A model generated the notes under the pieces. The model had not been told where the DNA came from, did not search any database, and worked only from the letters and a program-made list of their open reading frames with translations. Of a stretch of DNA of 54,139 nucleotides, positions 16,126-23,863 are shown one piece after another; positions within the stretch are counted from its first letter, which is position 1; the number at the start of each line of letters is the position of its first letter. The position numbers and the translations under genes are program-made. This DNA is from an uncultured Clostridia bacterium (GTDB lineage Bacteria > Bacillota > Clostridia > Christensenellales > Aristaeellaceae), in NCBI GenBank assembly GCA_934647165.1, contig CAKUFA010000014.1, forward strand, positions 1 through 54,139, read 5' to 3'.

Positions 16126-16596
16126 GTGGTGGAGCAGGAGGAGCTGGGAAAGCGCATTTGGGAAATGCGCGTGAGCCTCATCCGGCTGGCAATGAGCATT
16201 GTCCGCACGCCGCAGGATGCAGAGGACGCCGTGAGCGCGGCCATTGTTTCCGCGCTTCAGCGTGCCGAAACATTGCGGAATCCGGAAAGGCTCAGCGCCT
16301 GGATGCTGACCATCACCGCGCGCTGCTGCTATGACCAGCTGCGAAAAGCCAAACGGGAAACGCCTGTGGAGCAGGTAGAGCCACCGCCCCTTCTTTCCCC
16401 GCAGGAAACGCTCTATGACACGCTGCTGGCCCTTCCAAAGCCGCTTTCACAGGTGCTGACGCTGTACTATTACGAAGGCATGACAACCGGGGAGATTGCC
16501 CGGGTGTTGGACATCGGCCGGCCGGCGGTGTCCATGCGGCTGCGGCGCGGCCGGAAAATGCTGAAAGAACTGCTGGAGGAGGGAGACCGTGCATGA
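16126..16596 (+). CDS. ECF-type RNA polymerase sigma factor
   Basis: The 156-residue protein has the two-domain ECF layout. Region 2 covers about residues 12-78 (RTPQDAEDAVSAAIVSALQ, LSAWMLTITARCCYDQLRK). Region 4 covers about 98-150 (LTLYYYEGMTTGEIARVLDI then GRPAVSMRLRRGRKML). GTG at 16126 or 16129 follows AAAGGAGG; the upstream ATG is out of frame. It overlaps the next gene by four bases, the usual pairing of an ECF sigma with its membrane anti-sigma. A TTGACA at 16066 lacks a good -10, so promoter assignment is uncertain. Confidence 0.9.
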   Translation: MVEQEELGKRIWEMRVSLIRLAMSIVRTPQDAEDAVSAAIVSALQRAETLRNPERLSAWMLTITARCCYDQLRKAKRETPVEQVEPPPLLSPQETLYDTLLALPKPLSQVLTLYYYEGMTTGEIARVLDIGRPAVSMRLRRGRKMLKELLEEGDRA

Positions 16597-17552
16597 CCAA
16601 TCGCGAATGGGATGAAATGCTCCGCCAGCGCGCGCAAAAGGAGGTTTTTCAAGTGAGCCCAAAAATGGAACATGTGTTGAAAAATACGCTTTTGAACCCG
16701 GAAATGCAGAAAAAGACGCGCCGTATTCTCACAAGAGGCACGGCGCTGGCACTGGCCGGAGTGATGGGCTGCATCGGCGCTGCCTATGCCCTGAGCAACC
16801 TGACCGCCCACCCGGACGTAACCGTAGCGCCACAGAGCGCGCAAAGCGATGCCGGCAGCGATATCCTCACAGCAACGCTCATTCCGTATCAGACGGCACA
16901 GCCTACCCCAACGCCCCTACCCGCTCAGACAGCACAGCCCATGCCCACCCAGGCGGCGGACGCATGGTACAGCGCCAGCCAGGAGGCAAACCCACAGCTG
17001 CTGAAAGTTGCAGCAGCGCTGACGGAAATGCTGGATGAAATTGCATCCAGCGATGACTATGTTTCGCTCATGGGCGGCGGTGGGAATATTCAGGAAACAA
17101 TCCGCGCATGGGGTACGCACCGGCATGGGGTGCCTCGCGCCGTCTATCAGGCCGAGCTTTCCACCACCCCGGAAAACGATGCGCTTCAGCCGCTGCGTGA
17201 CCATGCTTCAGACGCCTTGTGGAAGCAGGCGACAAGCCGCATCAACAGTGCGCTTGCCTCGCAGATCAACGCGGCAAAGGGCGCGGAAACGTTGGCTGCA
17301 AGTGCCATCTGCACCGTGCAGACAGCCTTTACCACTGCGGGTGATATGGAGCAAATCCACTACATCCTGCTGTATGACGACGCTGCGCCTGTGATGGTGA
17401 GCTTCACCCCCTATCCGCAGGAGAGCGGCGCCGCCGTCACGGCCTCCGCCACCTTCCTTACCCTGGACAACGCCACGGATCCGCCGCAATATCTGGCGGC
17501 TCTTGACACCGGCTACGGCGCTATACAGTGCAGCCTTGTGTGGCAGCGGTAA
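16593..17552 (+). CDS. Probable anti-sigma factor with one membrane segment
   Basis: The 319-residue product has a cytoplasmic N-terminus of about 45 residues, a single membrane helix near 47-67 (ALALAGVMGCIGAAYAL), and a Pro/Thr/Gln-rich linker (QPTPTPLPAQTAQPMPTQ). An extracytoplasmic domain of about 190 residues follows. The topology and the ATGA overlap with the ECF sigma gene point to an anti-sigma factor that senses something outside the cell. No zinc-binding HxxxCxxC motif is present in the N-terminus, so it would be a non-ZAS type. The sensor domain is not recognised. Confidence 0.7.
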   Translation: MTNREWDEMLRQRAQKEVFQVSPKMEHVLKNTLLNPEMQKKTRRILTRGTALALAGVMGCIGAAYALSNLTAHPDVTVAPQSAQSDAGSDILTATLIPYQTAQPTPTPLPAQTAQPMPTQAADAWYSASQEANPQLLKVAAALTEMLDEIASSDDYVSLMGGGGNIQETIRAWGTHRHGVPRAVYQAELSTTPENDALQPLRDHASDALWKQATSRINSALASQINAAKGAETLAASAICTVQTAFTTAGDMEQIHYILLYDDAAPVMVSFTPYPQESGAAVTASATFLTLDNATDPPQYLAALDTGYGAIQCSLVWQR

Positions 17553-17584
17553 ACGCAAGTACAAGAGAAGTACAATCCGGATGC

Positions 17585-17613
17585 TTGACAACGGAAGAGC
17601 ACGCGGCTATAAT
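17585..17613 (+). promoter_or_regulatory. Promoter of the T-box-leuB operon
   Basis: TTGACA (17585-17590), a 17-bp spacer and TATAAT (17608-17613); perfect consensus. Confidence 0.9.
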
Positions 17614-17619
17614 GCGTTT

Positions 17620-17924
17620 TGTCATTACGCAAACGCTTTGACAGGGAATAGTAAGCAGGACGTTCATCTCCAGAGAGCCGCGGTTGCTGGGAGCGCGGTG
17701 CTGAACAAACTGACTGAACTGGCCCTTGAGCGGTTCCGCTGAACAAAAGGGTAGGCGGAAACGGGTCTCTCCCGTTACAGAGATAGGGTATACACCCCGG
17801 ATAACGGGTCGTACCTGAAGGAGCGCCGAGCCGTCTGCTTATATTGACAGACGCGGCGAAAGAAGAGTGGTACCGCGAGATGAATCGCCTCTTCGTGCAG
17901 AAAAAGTGCACGAAGAGGCTTTTT
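17620..17924 (+). promoter_or_regulatory. T-box riboswitch, probably leucine-responsive
   Basis: Stem I opens at AGGGAATAGTAAG (17643 on), with the AGTA of the loop-E motif. On the other side of the specifier loop is GAA followed by CTG (17719-17721), a leucine codon in the expected specifier position. The T-box itself, AGAGTGGTACCGCG (17864-17877), contains TGGT, which would pair with an ACCA tRNA end; tRNA-Leu normally has A73. The terminator is GCCTCTTCGTGC (17887-17898) with GCACGAAGAGGC (17908-17919) and T5. Uncharged tRNA-Leu should favour antitermination and expression of leuB and the carrier behind it. Confidence 0.93.
17887..17924 (+). terminator. T-box terminator hairpin
   Basis: A perfect 12-bp stem with a 9-base loop followed by TTTTT. 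It competes with the antiterminator formed by the T-box sequence. Confidence 0.92.
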
Positions 17925-18020
17925 GTTTCCCTACAAATCCCCTCTTCCACCCGGCTTGGGCCAGGCCGGGCGGTGGTTCTTCGAAAGAAATCAACCGCAG
18001 GACGAAGGAGGCACCTTTCC

Positions 18021-19100
18021 ATGGAAAAGAACATTGCTCTGATTCCCGGAGATGGCATTGGCCCGGAGATTGTGCGCGAGGCCGTGCGCGCGCTGGACAA
18101 AACGGCTGCGCAGTTCGGTCACACCTTCCGCTACGACGAGGTGTGGATGGGCGGCTGCGCCATCGACCGCTTCGGCTCCAGCCTGCCGAACGACATGCTG
18201 CAAAAAGCGCAGCAATCTGACGCGGTGCTGCTGGGCGCTGTGGGTGGCCCCAAGTGGGACGGCGTGCCCAAGGAAAATCGCCCGGAACGGGGGCTTTTGC
18301 GGCTGCGCGCAGGCTTGGGATTGTTCGCCAACCTGCGCCCGGCAAAGATTTTCCCTCAGCTGGCCGCCGCCTCTCCCCTGCGGCAGGATATTGTGGAAAA
18401 GGGCATTGATTTTGTGATCGTGCGGGAATTGATCGGCGGGGTGTATTTCGGCGAACACCGCACAGATACCGTTGACGGACAGCAGGCAGCCACGGATGTG
18501 ATGCGTTATACCGAAAGCGAAATTCGCCGCATTGCCCGTTCCGCCTTTGAAACCGCCCGCAAGCGTTCCCGCCGCCTGTGCTCGGTGGACAAAGCCAACG
18601 TGCTGGACACCTCCCGCCTGTGGCGCAAAACGGTGGACGCCATGGCGCAGGAATATCCGGATGTGGAAGTTGTCCACATGTATGTAGATAACTGCGCCAT
18701 GCAAATTGTAAAAAACCCCGCGCAGTTTGATGTGATTGTGACAGAGAATATGTTCGGCGATATCCTGTCCGACGAAGCCAGCATGATTACCGGCTCCATC
18801 GGCATGATCCCCTCCGCCAGCCTGGGCGAAGGCGGCCGCGGGCTGTATGAACCCATCCATGGTTCCGCGCCGGACATTGCCGGTCAGGATAAGGCAAACC
18901 CCATTGGCACCATCCTTTCTGCGGCCATGATGCTGCGCTACTCCCTCGGAATGCCCCAGGAAGCCGACGCCATTGAGCGCGCAGTGAACGCGGCGCTTTC
19001 CGAAGGCTATCGCTGCGCAGACATTGCCGCTCCCGGCGAAAACGTCGTCGGCTGCCGCCGCATGGGCGAAATTGTCGCAGAAAGAATCACCGCAGACTGA
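18021..19100 (+). CDS. leuB: 3-isopropylmalate dehydrogenase
   Basis: The 359-residue product starts at MEKNIALIPGDGIGPEIV behind a GAAGGAGG site; the frame extends upstream through the T-box but has no start signal there. Diagnostic LeuB features are PERGLLRLRAGLGLFANLRP, the IVRELIGGVYFG loop, TENMFGDILSDEASMITGS and the cofactor loop LYEPIHGSAPDIAGQDKANP, which fits NAD use. It oxidises 3-isopropylmalate in leucine synthesis. leuA, leuC and leuD are not in the window. Control by a leucine T-box supports leuB over related tartrate or isocitrate dehydrogenases. Confidence 0.93.
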   Translation: MEKNIALIPGDGIGPEIVREAVRALDKTAAQFGHTFRYDEVWMGGCAIDRFGSSLPNDMLQKAQQSDAVLLGAVGGPKWDGVPKENRPERGLLRLRAGLGLFANLRPAKIFPQLAAASPLRQDIVEKGIDFVIVRELIGGVYFGEHRTDTVDGQQAATDVMRYTESEIRRIARSAFETARKRSRRLCSVDKANVLDTSRLWRKTVDAMAQEYPDVEVVHMYVDNCAMQIVKNPAQFDVIVTENMFGDILSDEASMITGSIGMIPSASLGEGGRGLYEPIHGSAPDIAGQDKANPIGTILSAAMMLRYSLGMPQEADAIERAVNAALSEGYRCADIAAPGENVVGCRRMGEIVAERITAD

Positions 19101-19130
19101 CAGGTATTTCAAACAGAGGAGGAAATCGTT

Positions 19131-20387
19131 ATGATCGCCGTTGCATCCCTTATGGTTCTCATGGGTGTTATTGCCCTGAGCGTTGTAACCAAGAAAAACG
19201 CAGGCGTGATCGGCTTGGTAGCCGCTTATATCTTCGCCCTGATTGCCAATGCCTGCGGAACCAACATCAACGTCAGCAAAATTGTGACGGGCAACTGGCC
19301 CATGAGCGTGTTCTTCATCGTGCTGGCAACCACGTTCCTCTTTGGCATCGCCACGCTCAATGGAACCACCCAGGCGCTGTCCAAGAACATTGTGTGCCTG
19401 GCGCGCGGCAATGCCAAGGTGCTGCCCATCCTGTTCTTCCTCTTCGGCGCCATCATCTCCGCCGCGGGCGCAGGCGGGCTCATCGTGGCAGTTATCATGC
19501 CGGTTGCGCTGTTTGTGGCGGTTGAAAACGGCATTTCCGTTTTGATGATGAGTTTGGTGACCATGGGCGGTATCATGGTGGGCGGCCTGTCCCCGCTGGC
19601 CATCAACGGCATTGTTGCCCAGCAGCTTTCCGTGTCCAACGGCATCATCGAGGAAGGTTTGGCCGGCTACATGCCCCTGTGGGGTGCTTATGCCGCAGCC
19701 ATGACGGTGTTCTCCATCGCAGCCTATTTCATCTTTGGCGGATTGAAGCCACAGAAGACAGCCACCGAAAAACCCCACTTTGTGCCCTTCGACAGCAAGC
19801 AGTGGATGACCATCGCCGCCATTGTAGTGGTGTTGGTAGGCGTCATTTTCTTCGGACAGAATATCGGCCTCATCTCCTTTGCCTGCGCAGGTGTGCTGCT
19901 GCTGGTTGGCGCGGTGGATCAGAAAAAAGCCATCGCTTCCATTCCGTGGAGCACCATCATCCTGATTTGCGGCATGTCCGTGCTCATCTCCGTGGTAAAT
20001 GCGTGCGGCGGTATTGCCTTCCTGTCCGATAAACTGGAAAACGTGATGGGCGCACGCAGCGCACAGCCGATCATGGTGGTGCTGGGCGGCCTGATGGGCG
20101 CAGTATCCAGCGGTACAGGCGTTGTGATGCCCACCCTGATCCCACTTGCCGCAGACCTGAGCGGTAAGCTTGGCATCTCCGCCCTGACGATGGTCATCGG
20201 CGTTATTGTCGGCACCAACGGCGTTGTCATCAGCCCGCTGAGCACGGTGGGCGGCATCTGCGTGGCCTGCGCGCCGGAATCGATCAATAAGGATAAGCTG
20301 TATAATCAGTTGCTCCTTGCCGCAGTAACCTTCATCGCATTCAGTACCATTGCATCCGCATTGGGTCTGTTCGGTATCTTCGGTTAA
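19131..20387 (+). CDS. MatC-like dicarboxylate carrier / SLC13-type membrane transporter
   Basis: The 418-residue protein has about ten to twelve membrane segments. The N-terminal region (LMGVIALSVVTKKNAGVIGLVAAYI) matches the MatC N-terminal family (PF07158), and the two SxxT-like hairpins (GGLSPLAINGIV, GVVISPLSTVGG) suit anion carriers of the IT superfamily. It starts 30 bases after leuB behind GAGGAGG and has no promoter of its own, so it is under the same T-box. The substrate is likely a dicarboxylate; an isopropylmalate-type leucine precursor is an attractive but unproven guess. Confidence 0.82.
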   Translation: MIAVASLMVLMGVIALSVVTKKNAGVIGLVAAYIFALIANACGTNINVSKIVTGNWPMSVFFIVLATTFLFGIATLNGTTQALSKNIVCLARGNAKVLPILFFLFGAIISAAGAGGLIVAVIMPVALFVAVENGISVLMMSLVTMGGIMVGGLSPLAINGIVAQQLSVSNGIIEEGLAGYMPLWGAYAAAMTVFSIAAYFIFGGLKPQKTATEKPHFVPFDSKQWMTIAAIVVVLVGVIFFGQNIGLISFACAGVLLLVGAVDQKKAIASIPWSTIILICGMSVLISVVNACGGIAFLSDKLENVMGARSAQPIMVVLGGLMGAVSSGTGVVMPTLIPLAADLSGKLGISALTMVIGVIVGTNGVVISPLSTVGGICVACAPESINKDKLYNQLLLAAVTFIAFSTIASALGLFGIFG

Positions 20388-20403
20388 CTTCCATGCGCTC
20401 AAT

Positions 20404-20580
20404 TCAAAGGAGGAAAAACGCCTCTATCGCAGTATGGGCTTCGAAAGGGCGGAACGCCCTCCGCGGGGTGAAGGGCCAGCGCCCCTTCCGTCCTCCGTTA
20501 TTCCCCATCTGTTTCTCTCAAAGGAACCCACCCCTCGCATCGCGGCTGAGCGAAGCCATAGCCGCGCCTCGCAAGCCTAA
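20404..20580. other. Hairpin-rich non-coding stretch before the repeat element
   Basis: After the carrier gene comes an AAAGGAGG not followed by a credible gene. Nested palindromes follow: GGGCGGAACGCCC, GAAGGGCCAGCGCCCCTTC and a GCGGCT/AGCCGC stem near 20541-20566. The short frames across it look like chance. It may be a second family of structured intergenic repeats; only one copy is in the window. Confidence 0.4.
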
Positions 20581-20581
20581 A

Positions 20582-20613
20582 AGACCGCTTTAAAGCAATC
20601 ATCAGAGCGGTCT
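20582..20613 (+). repeat. Left hairpin copy flanking element 1
   Basis: AGACCGCT...AGCGGTCT, 32 bp, matches the hairpin at 20819-20850 with one loop mismatch. It is followed directly by CAGCGT of the element rather than by Ts. Confidence 0.9.
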
Positions 20614-20818
20614 CAGCGTGTCGACAAAGTGGCTTTGCCACTTTGTCGAGTTTGCATTTTTCACTGTCAGCGAAGCTGACGGCCGTGAAAAATGAAAGGA
20701 ATGGTTTCGCCTTTGGCCGAAACCACCCCGCCCGACCGGCATAGCCGGTCGATACGAATTCTGTCAGAGGGGCATGATGCCCCTCCGACACCTTCTCATA
20801 GGGTTTGTCGACCATCCG
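20614..20818 (+). mobile_element. MITE-like structured element, copy 1
   Basis: A 205-bp element starting CAGCGTGTCGACAAAG. In copies 2-4 the right end reads TTTGTCGACAGTCT(G/A), giving imperfect terminal inverted repeats; here the last six bases are CATCCG. Internal hairpins in order: CGACAAAGTGGC/GCCACTTTGTCG, CATTTTTCAC/GTGAAAAATG enclosing GTCAGC/GCTGAC, GGTTTCG/CGAAACC, GACCGGC/GCCGGTC and GAGGGGCAT/ATGCCCCTC. No transposase and no convincing ORF. It lies between convergent genes (MatC-like carrier and GerMN protein). Confidence 0.88.
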
Positions 20819-20855
20819 AGACCGCTTTGAAGCAATCATCAGAGCGGTCTTTCTT
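20819..20855 (+). terminator. Right hairpin copy with T-tract, terminator of the leuB-carrier operon
   Basis: The second copy of the 32-bp hairpin (20819-20850) is followed by TTCTT. Only this copy keeps the T-rich tail. Confidence 0.8.
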
Positions 20856-20869
20856 ATGCCTGATCGCCG

Positions 20870-21901
20870 TCAGTCTAGTTCCACAACGCCGGGATACTGC
20901 GTCATCACTTCTTCCGCACTGTTGAGGAACGTTGCCGTTGCGTCCGGTTCCGGCTGGAACGGCTGTCCTTCCACAGTCAGCTCCACCTTTTTCACCCCAG
21001 GAAACTGGCTTGCCGTGAACAGAATTGCCCGCACAGCCTGCTTGCCGCCGTCGTCATCCTGCGCCACGGCAAGGAACGCCTTGCTGAAATCAATGGTTGC
21101 TGTGCCGTTTTTCACCTTCACTGAACGCACGCCGCAATCCTTGGGCAAGGGTCGCTCCAAACCGCTGTCGTCCCGAGGACCCTTGGCCAGCTCCAGCACT
21201 GCGGTGGACAGATCCGCCGTGGAGAACACCGTGCGGGTCACCGGCACCAGCATCCGTCCGCTGGCTGACGGAAAATATAGCTGCACCTGATCGGCATACG
21301 CCCCGGCAGAGGTCGAAACACTCTCCATGTTCACACAATCCTGCGTAAACGCACCGCTCACATCCGTGCCATGGGTCAGTTTGCTGCGCTTCTGTCCGTC
21401 AAAAAGGAACGTCACGTCCTGCACGGTGTCAAAACCGCAAAGGGTGGCTGCCACTCCCTGCACCATCAGCTGCTCCTGTTCCGCATTGGCACAGGATAAC
21501 GCTTCCCGGCTCATGTCCACCCGCGCATGCCCCTTGGCAATGTCCACATCAAACGTTGTTCCCTCGGGGATGACGTTGGTCAACCCCATGCGGGCGGCTG
21601 CAAGATCATTCTCGCTGGATTGAACCATCAGCGCAAGGGTTGCCCGGGCAATGCCGTCCTGCTTGGGAATTTGCCGCGTCACCGGCACCAAATACCCATC
21701 GCCATCTTCATACCAGCACACGGTGGCCTGGGTTTCTGCCACGGGTTCCGCAGCCGTTTGGGTCACCTTCATGTCCGGCTCCTCATAGAGGATTTCCGTG
21801 GCGGGGCTGCTGCCGCCACGAAGCGCTAACCCCACCACCAGCCCTGCCGCACACACAATCAGGATTCGCTCCACATCCGCCCGTTTCATTTTCAGCTTCA
21901 C
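20870..21901 (-). CDS. GerMN-domain lipoprotein-like or membrane-anchored protein
   Basis: The product is 343 residues from a GTG at 21901 (AAGGAGG 11 bases upstream); ATG at 21889 is an alternative. One N-terminal membrane segment (ILIVCAAGLVVGLAL) follows a basic start. Two GerMN domains (PF10646) follow: residues about 60-190 (LVPVTRQIPKQDGIARATLALM) and 215-335 (LVPVTRTVFSTADLSTAVLEL). Tandem GerMN domains occur in GerM, a spore protein that helps engulfment and germination. This supports an endospore-forming host but does not prove sporulation. The promoter is not clear. Confidence 0.85.
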   Translation of the reverse strand: MKLKMKRADVERILIVCAAGLVVGLALRGGSSPATEILYEEPDMKVTQTAAEPVAETQATVCWYEDGDGYLVPVTRQIPKQDGIARATLALMVQSSENDLAAARMGLTNVIPEGTTFDVDIAKGHARVDMSREALSCANAEQEQLMVQGVAATLCGFDTVQDVTFLFDGQKRSKLTHGTDVSGAFTQDCVNMESVSTSAGAYADQVQLYFPSASGRMLVPVTRTVFSTADLSTAVLELAKGPRDDSGLERPLPKDCGVRSVKVKNGTATIDFSKAFLAVAQDDDGGKQAVRAILFTASQFPGVKKVELTVEGQPFQPEPDATATFLNSAEEVMTQYPGVVELD

Positions 21902-22020
21902 GTTTTTCGCCGCCTCCTTGCACCGCTCAGGGTTCGCTTTTTTTGAAATGGAAACATGACCTCGGTTCACAGCAATGTATGTGCAGCCGGCAGGGGCTAT
22001 GCAAACGGTGCGAAAAACGA

Positions 22021-22026
22021 TATAAT
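22021..22026 (+). promoter_or_regulatory. -10 element of the rqcH promoter
   Basis: A perfect TATAAT; the -35 region is weak (TATGCA at 17 bp). The rqcH ATG lies 50 bp downstream. Confidence 0.5.
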
Positions 22027-22075
22027 AGATCTATCATGCTGTCTTTTGCAGCACCTTTCAAGGGAGGTTATCCCC

Positions 22076-23812
22076 ATGCCCATGGATGGATTGACGCTGG
22101 GCTTTGCGGCTCGCGAACTGGACGCGCTGCTCAAGGGCGGCCGCGTGGATAAAATTACCCAACCGGAAAAGGATACCGTTATTCTCCTCATCCGTGCCGG
22201 AAGCGAAAACCGGCGATTGCTCCTGTGCGCCTCCCCGAACAACGCCCGCTGCCATCTGACCGGCGCAAATTTCCCCAATCCGCTGGAACCGCCCATGTTC
22301 TGCATGCTGCTGCGCAAACAGCTGCTGGGCGCACGGGTGCTTGGCATGAAGCAAATCGGCGGCGACCGGGTTTTGCACCTGGATTTGGATACGGTGGACG
22401 AAATGGGCGACCATGTGCTTCGCCGCCTGATCCTTGAAGTGATGGGACGACACAGCAACCTGATCCTGGTGGATAGCGAAAACCGCATCCTGGAAGCAGC
22501 GCGTCACGTCAGCCAGGATATGAGCCGCGTTCGGTTGATTCAGCCCGGGCTGACTTATGCGCCGCCGCCTGCACAAGATAAGCTTGACCCCGCCTGCATG
22601 AATGCAATCCTGCTTTCCGACCGCCTTGCCGCGGCAGGGGACGTGCCCCTGCACAAGGCGCTAGCCGGGTGCGTGGCCGGCCTTTCCAACCCAGCCGCCA
22701 GAGAACTGGCCTTTCGCGTGCTGACCCCGGGCTGCGACCAGGCGGATGATCTGTCCGCCGCAGCAGCGCGGCTGGCTGACCTTTTCGCCCGCCTGCCGGG
22801 CATGGTTGACCCCCGGGTGCTGCTGGATGAAAACGGCGACGCGCTGGACGTGTTCGCCTTCCCGTATCTCAGCCGCGACCTCACCCGGCAGCAGCCCCAG
22901 CCCACCGTCAGCCAGGCGTTGGAGCGCTACTTCGGCGCACGAGACCAGCAGGACCGCATCCAGCAAAAGAGCGCCTCCATGGTGCGGCTGCTCAAGGGGC
23001 ACATCGAGCGATGCGAAAAAAAGCTTGCCCTGCAGGAAGAAGAGCTTGCCTCCGCCCAGAAGATGGAGGAATATCGCATTATGGGCGAGCTCATCAACGC
23101 CAATCTCTGGCAGCTGCAAAAAGGGCAAGCCCAGGCCAAGCTGTCCAATTTTTATGATGAAAACGGCGCTACGCTCACCGTGCCGCTGGATATTCAGCTG
23201 ACCCCAGCGCAAAATGCCCAGCGCTATTTCAAGAAATATCAAAAAGCACGCTCCGCCCGGCAAACCGCCGCCGAGCAGCGTGAAAAAACCCTTGCGGAAT
23301 TGAACTATTTGGAAGGCGCACTGCTGGACGTTGGCAAATGCGTTGGCGAAAGCGAGCTGGAGGAAATTCGGCAGGAGCTGGTGCGCACGGGCTATCTGCG
23401 CAAAAACACCAACCGCCGCCAGCAGCGCGCGCTGCCCCAAAGCAAGCCCTATCACTATCTTTCTTCCGACGGCATTGCCATTGACGTTGGCAAAAACGCC
23501 GTGCAGAACGACCGGCTGACCACTACTGCCCGCCCCAACGAAACATGGCTCCACGCCAAGGACATGCCCGGCAGCCACGTAATCATCCGCACCGAGGGCG
23601 AGGTGCCGCCCGCCACCCTGCGGGAGGCAGCCATTCTTGCCGCGTGGTACAGCAAGGGACAGCGTTCCAGCTCCGTGCCGGTTGACTATACCCTCCGCCG
23701 CTATGTGAAAAAACCCAGCGGCGCCGTACCCGGCTACGTGATCTACACCAATCAGCACACCGTATACATGACCGTATCCGAAAGCGATGTGCGGGCTATC
23801 CGGGAGGTTTAA
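22076..23812 (+). CDS. rqcH: RqcH / NFACT family, alanine-tailing ribosome quality control factor
   Basis: The product is 578 residues from the ATG at 22076, behind AAGGGAGG. It shows the full NFACT order: NFACT-N domain, a long coiled-coil middle (about 290-440), and the C-terminal NFACT-R domain (HYLSSDGIAIDVGKNAVQN, TWLHAKDMPGSHVII). Asp97 and Arg98, in IGGDRVLHLDL, fall exactly at the two positions reported as essential in B. subtilis RqcH. RqcH binds stalled 50S-peptidyl-tRNA complexes and recruits tRNA-Ala to add degradation tails. These genes are often called fibronectin-binding protein in older annotation. It is a single gene ending in a strong hairpin. Confidence 0.95.
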   Translation: MPMDGLTLGFAARELDALLKGGRVDKITQPEKDTVILLIRAGSENRRLLLCASPNNARCHLTGANFPNPLEPPMFCMLLRKQLLGARVLGMKQIGGDRVLHLDLDTVDEMGDHVLRRLILEVMGRHSNLILVDSENRILEAARHVSQDMSRVRLIQPGLTYAPPPAQDKLDPACMNAILLSDRLAAAGDVPLHKALAGCVAGLSNPAARELAFRVLTPGCDQADDLSAAAARLADLFARLPGMVDPRVLLDENGDALDVFAFPYLSRDLTRQQPQPTVSQALERYFGARDQQDRIQQKSASMVRLLKGHIERCEKKLALQEEELASAQKMEEYRIMGELINANLWQLQKGQAQAKLSNFYDENGATLTVPLDIQLTPAQNAQRYFKKYQKARSARQTAAEQREKTLAELNYLEGALLDVGKCVGESELEEIRQELVRTGYLRKNTNRRQQRALPQSKPYHYLSSDGIAIDVGKNAVQNDRLTTTARPNETWLHAKDMPGSHVIIRTEGEVPPATLREAAILAAWYSKGQRSSSVPVDYTLRRYVKKPSGAVPGYVIYTNQHTVYMTVSESDVRAIREV

Positions 23813-23820
23813 TCATTTCA

Positions 23821-23863
23821 AAACGCGCTCCACCCGCAAATTGGTGAAGCGCGTTTCATTTTT
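23821..23863. terminator. Bidirectional terminator between rqcH and dinB
   Basis: AAACGCGCT (23821-23829) and AGCGCGTTT (23848-23856) form a perfect stem, extended by TCCACC/GGTGA. On the plus strand CATTTTTG follows; on the minus strand the T-rich end of the stem follows the dinB stop. Confidence 0.85.

Noticed and set aside
17991..20402. 803-codon minus-strand open frame
   Set aside because: It lies antisense to leuB and the MatC-like carrier and is His/Gly/Asp rich with no domain; the plus-strand genes are certain.
20404..20580. Small gene after the carrier (MGFERAERPPRGEG...)
   Set aside because: It has no proper spacing to the AAAGGAGG, its codons follow palindromes, and no domain is visible.
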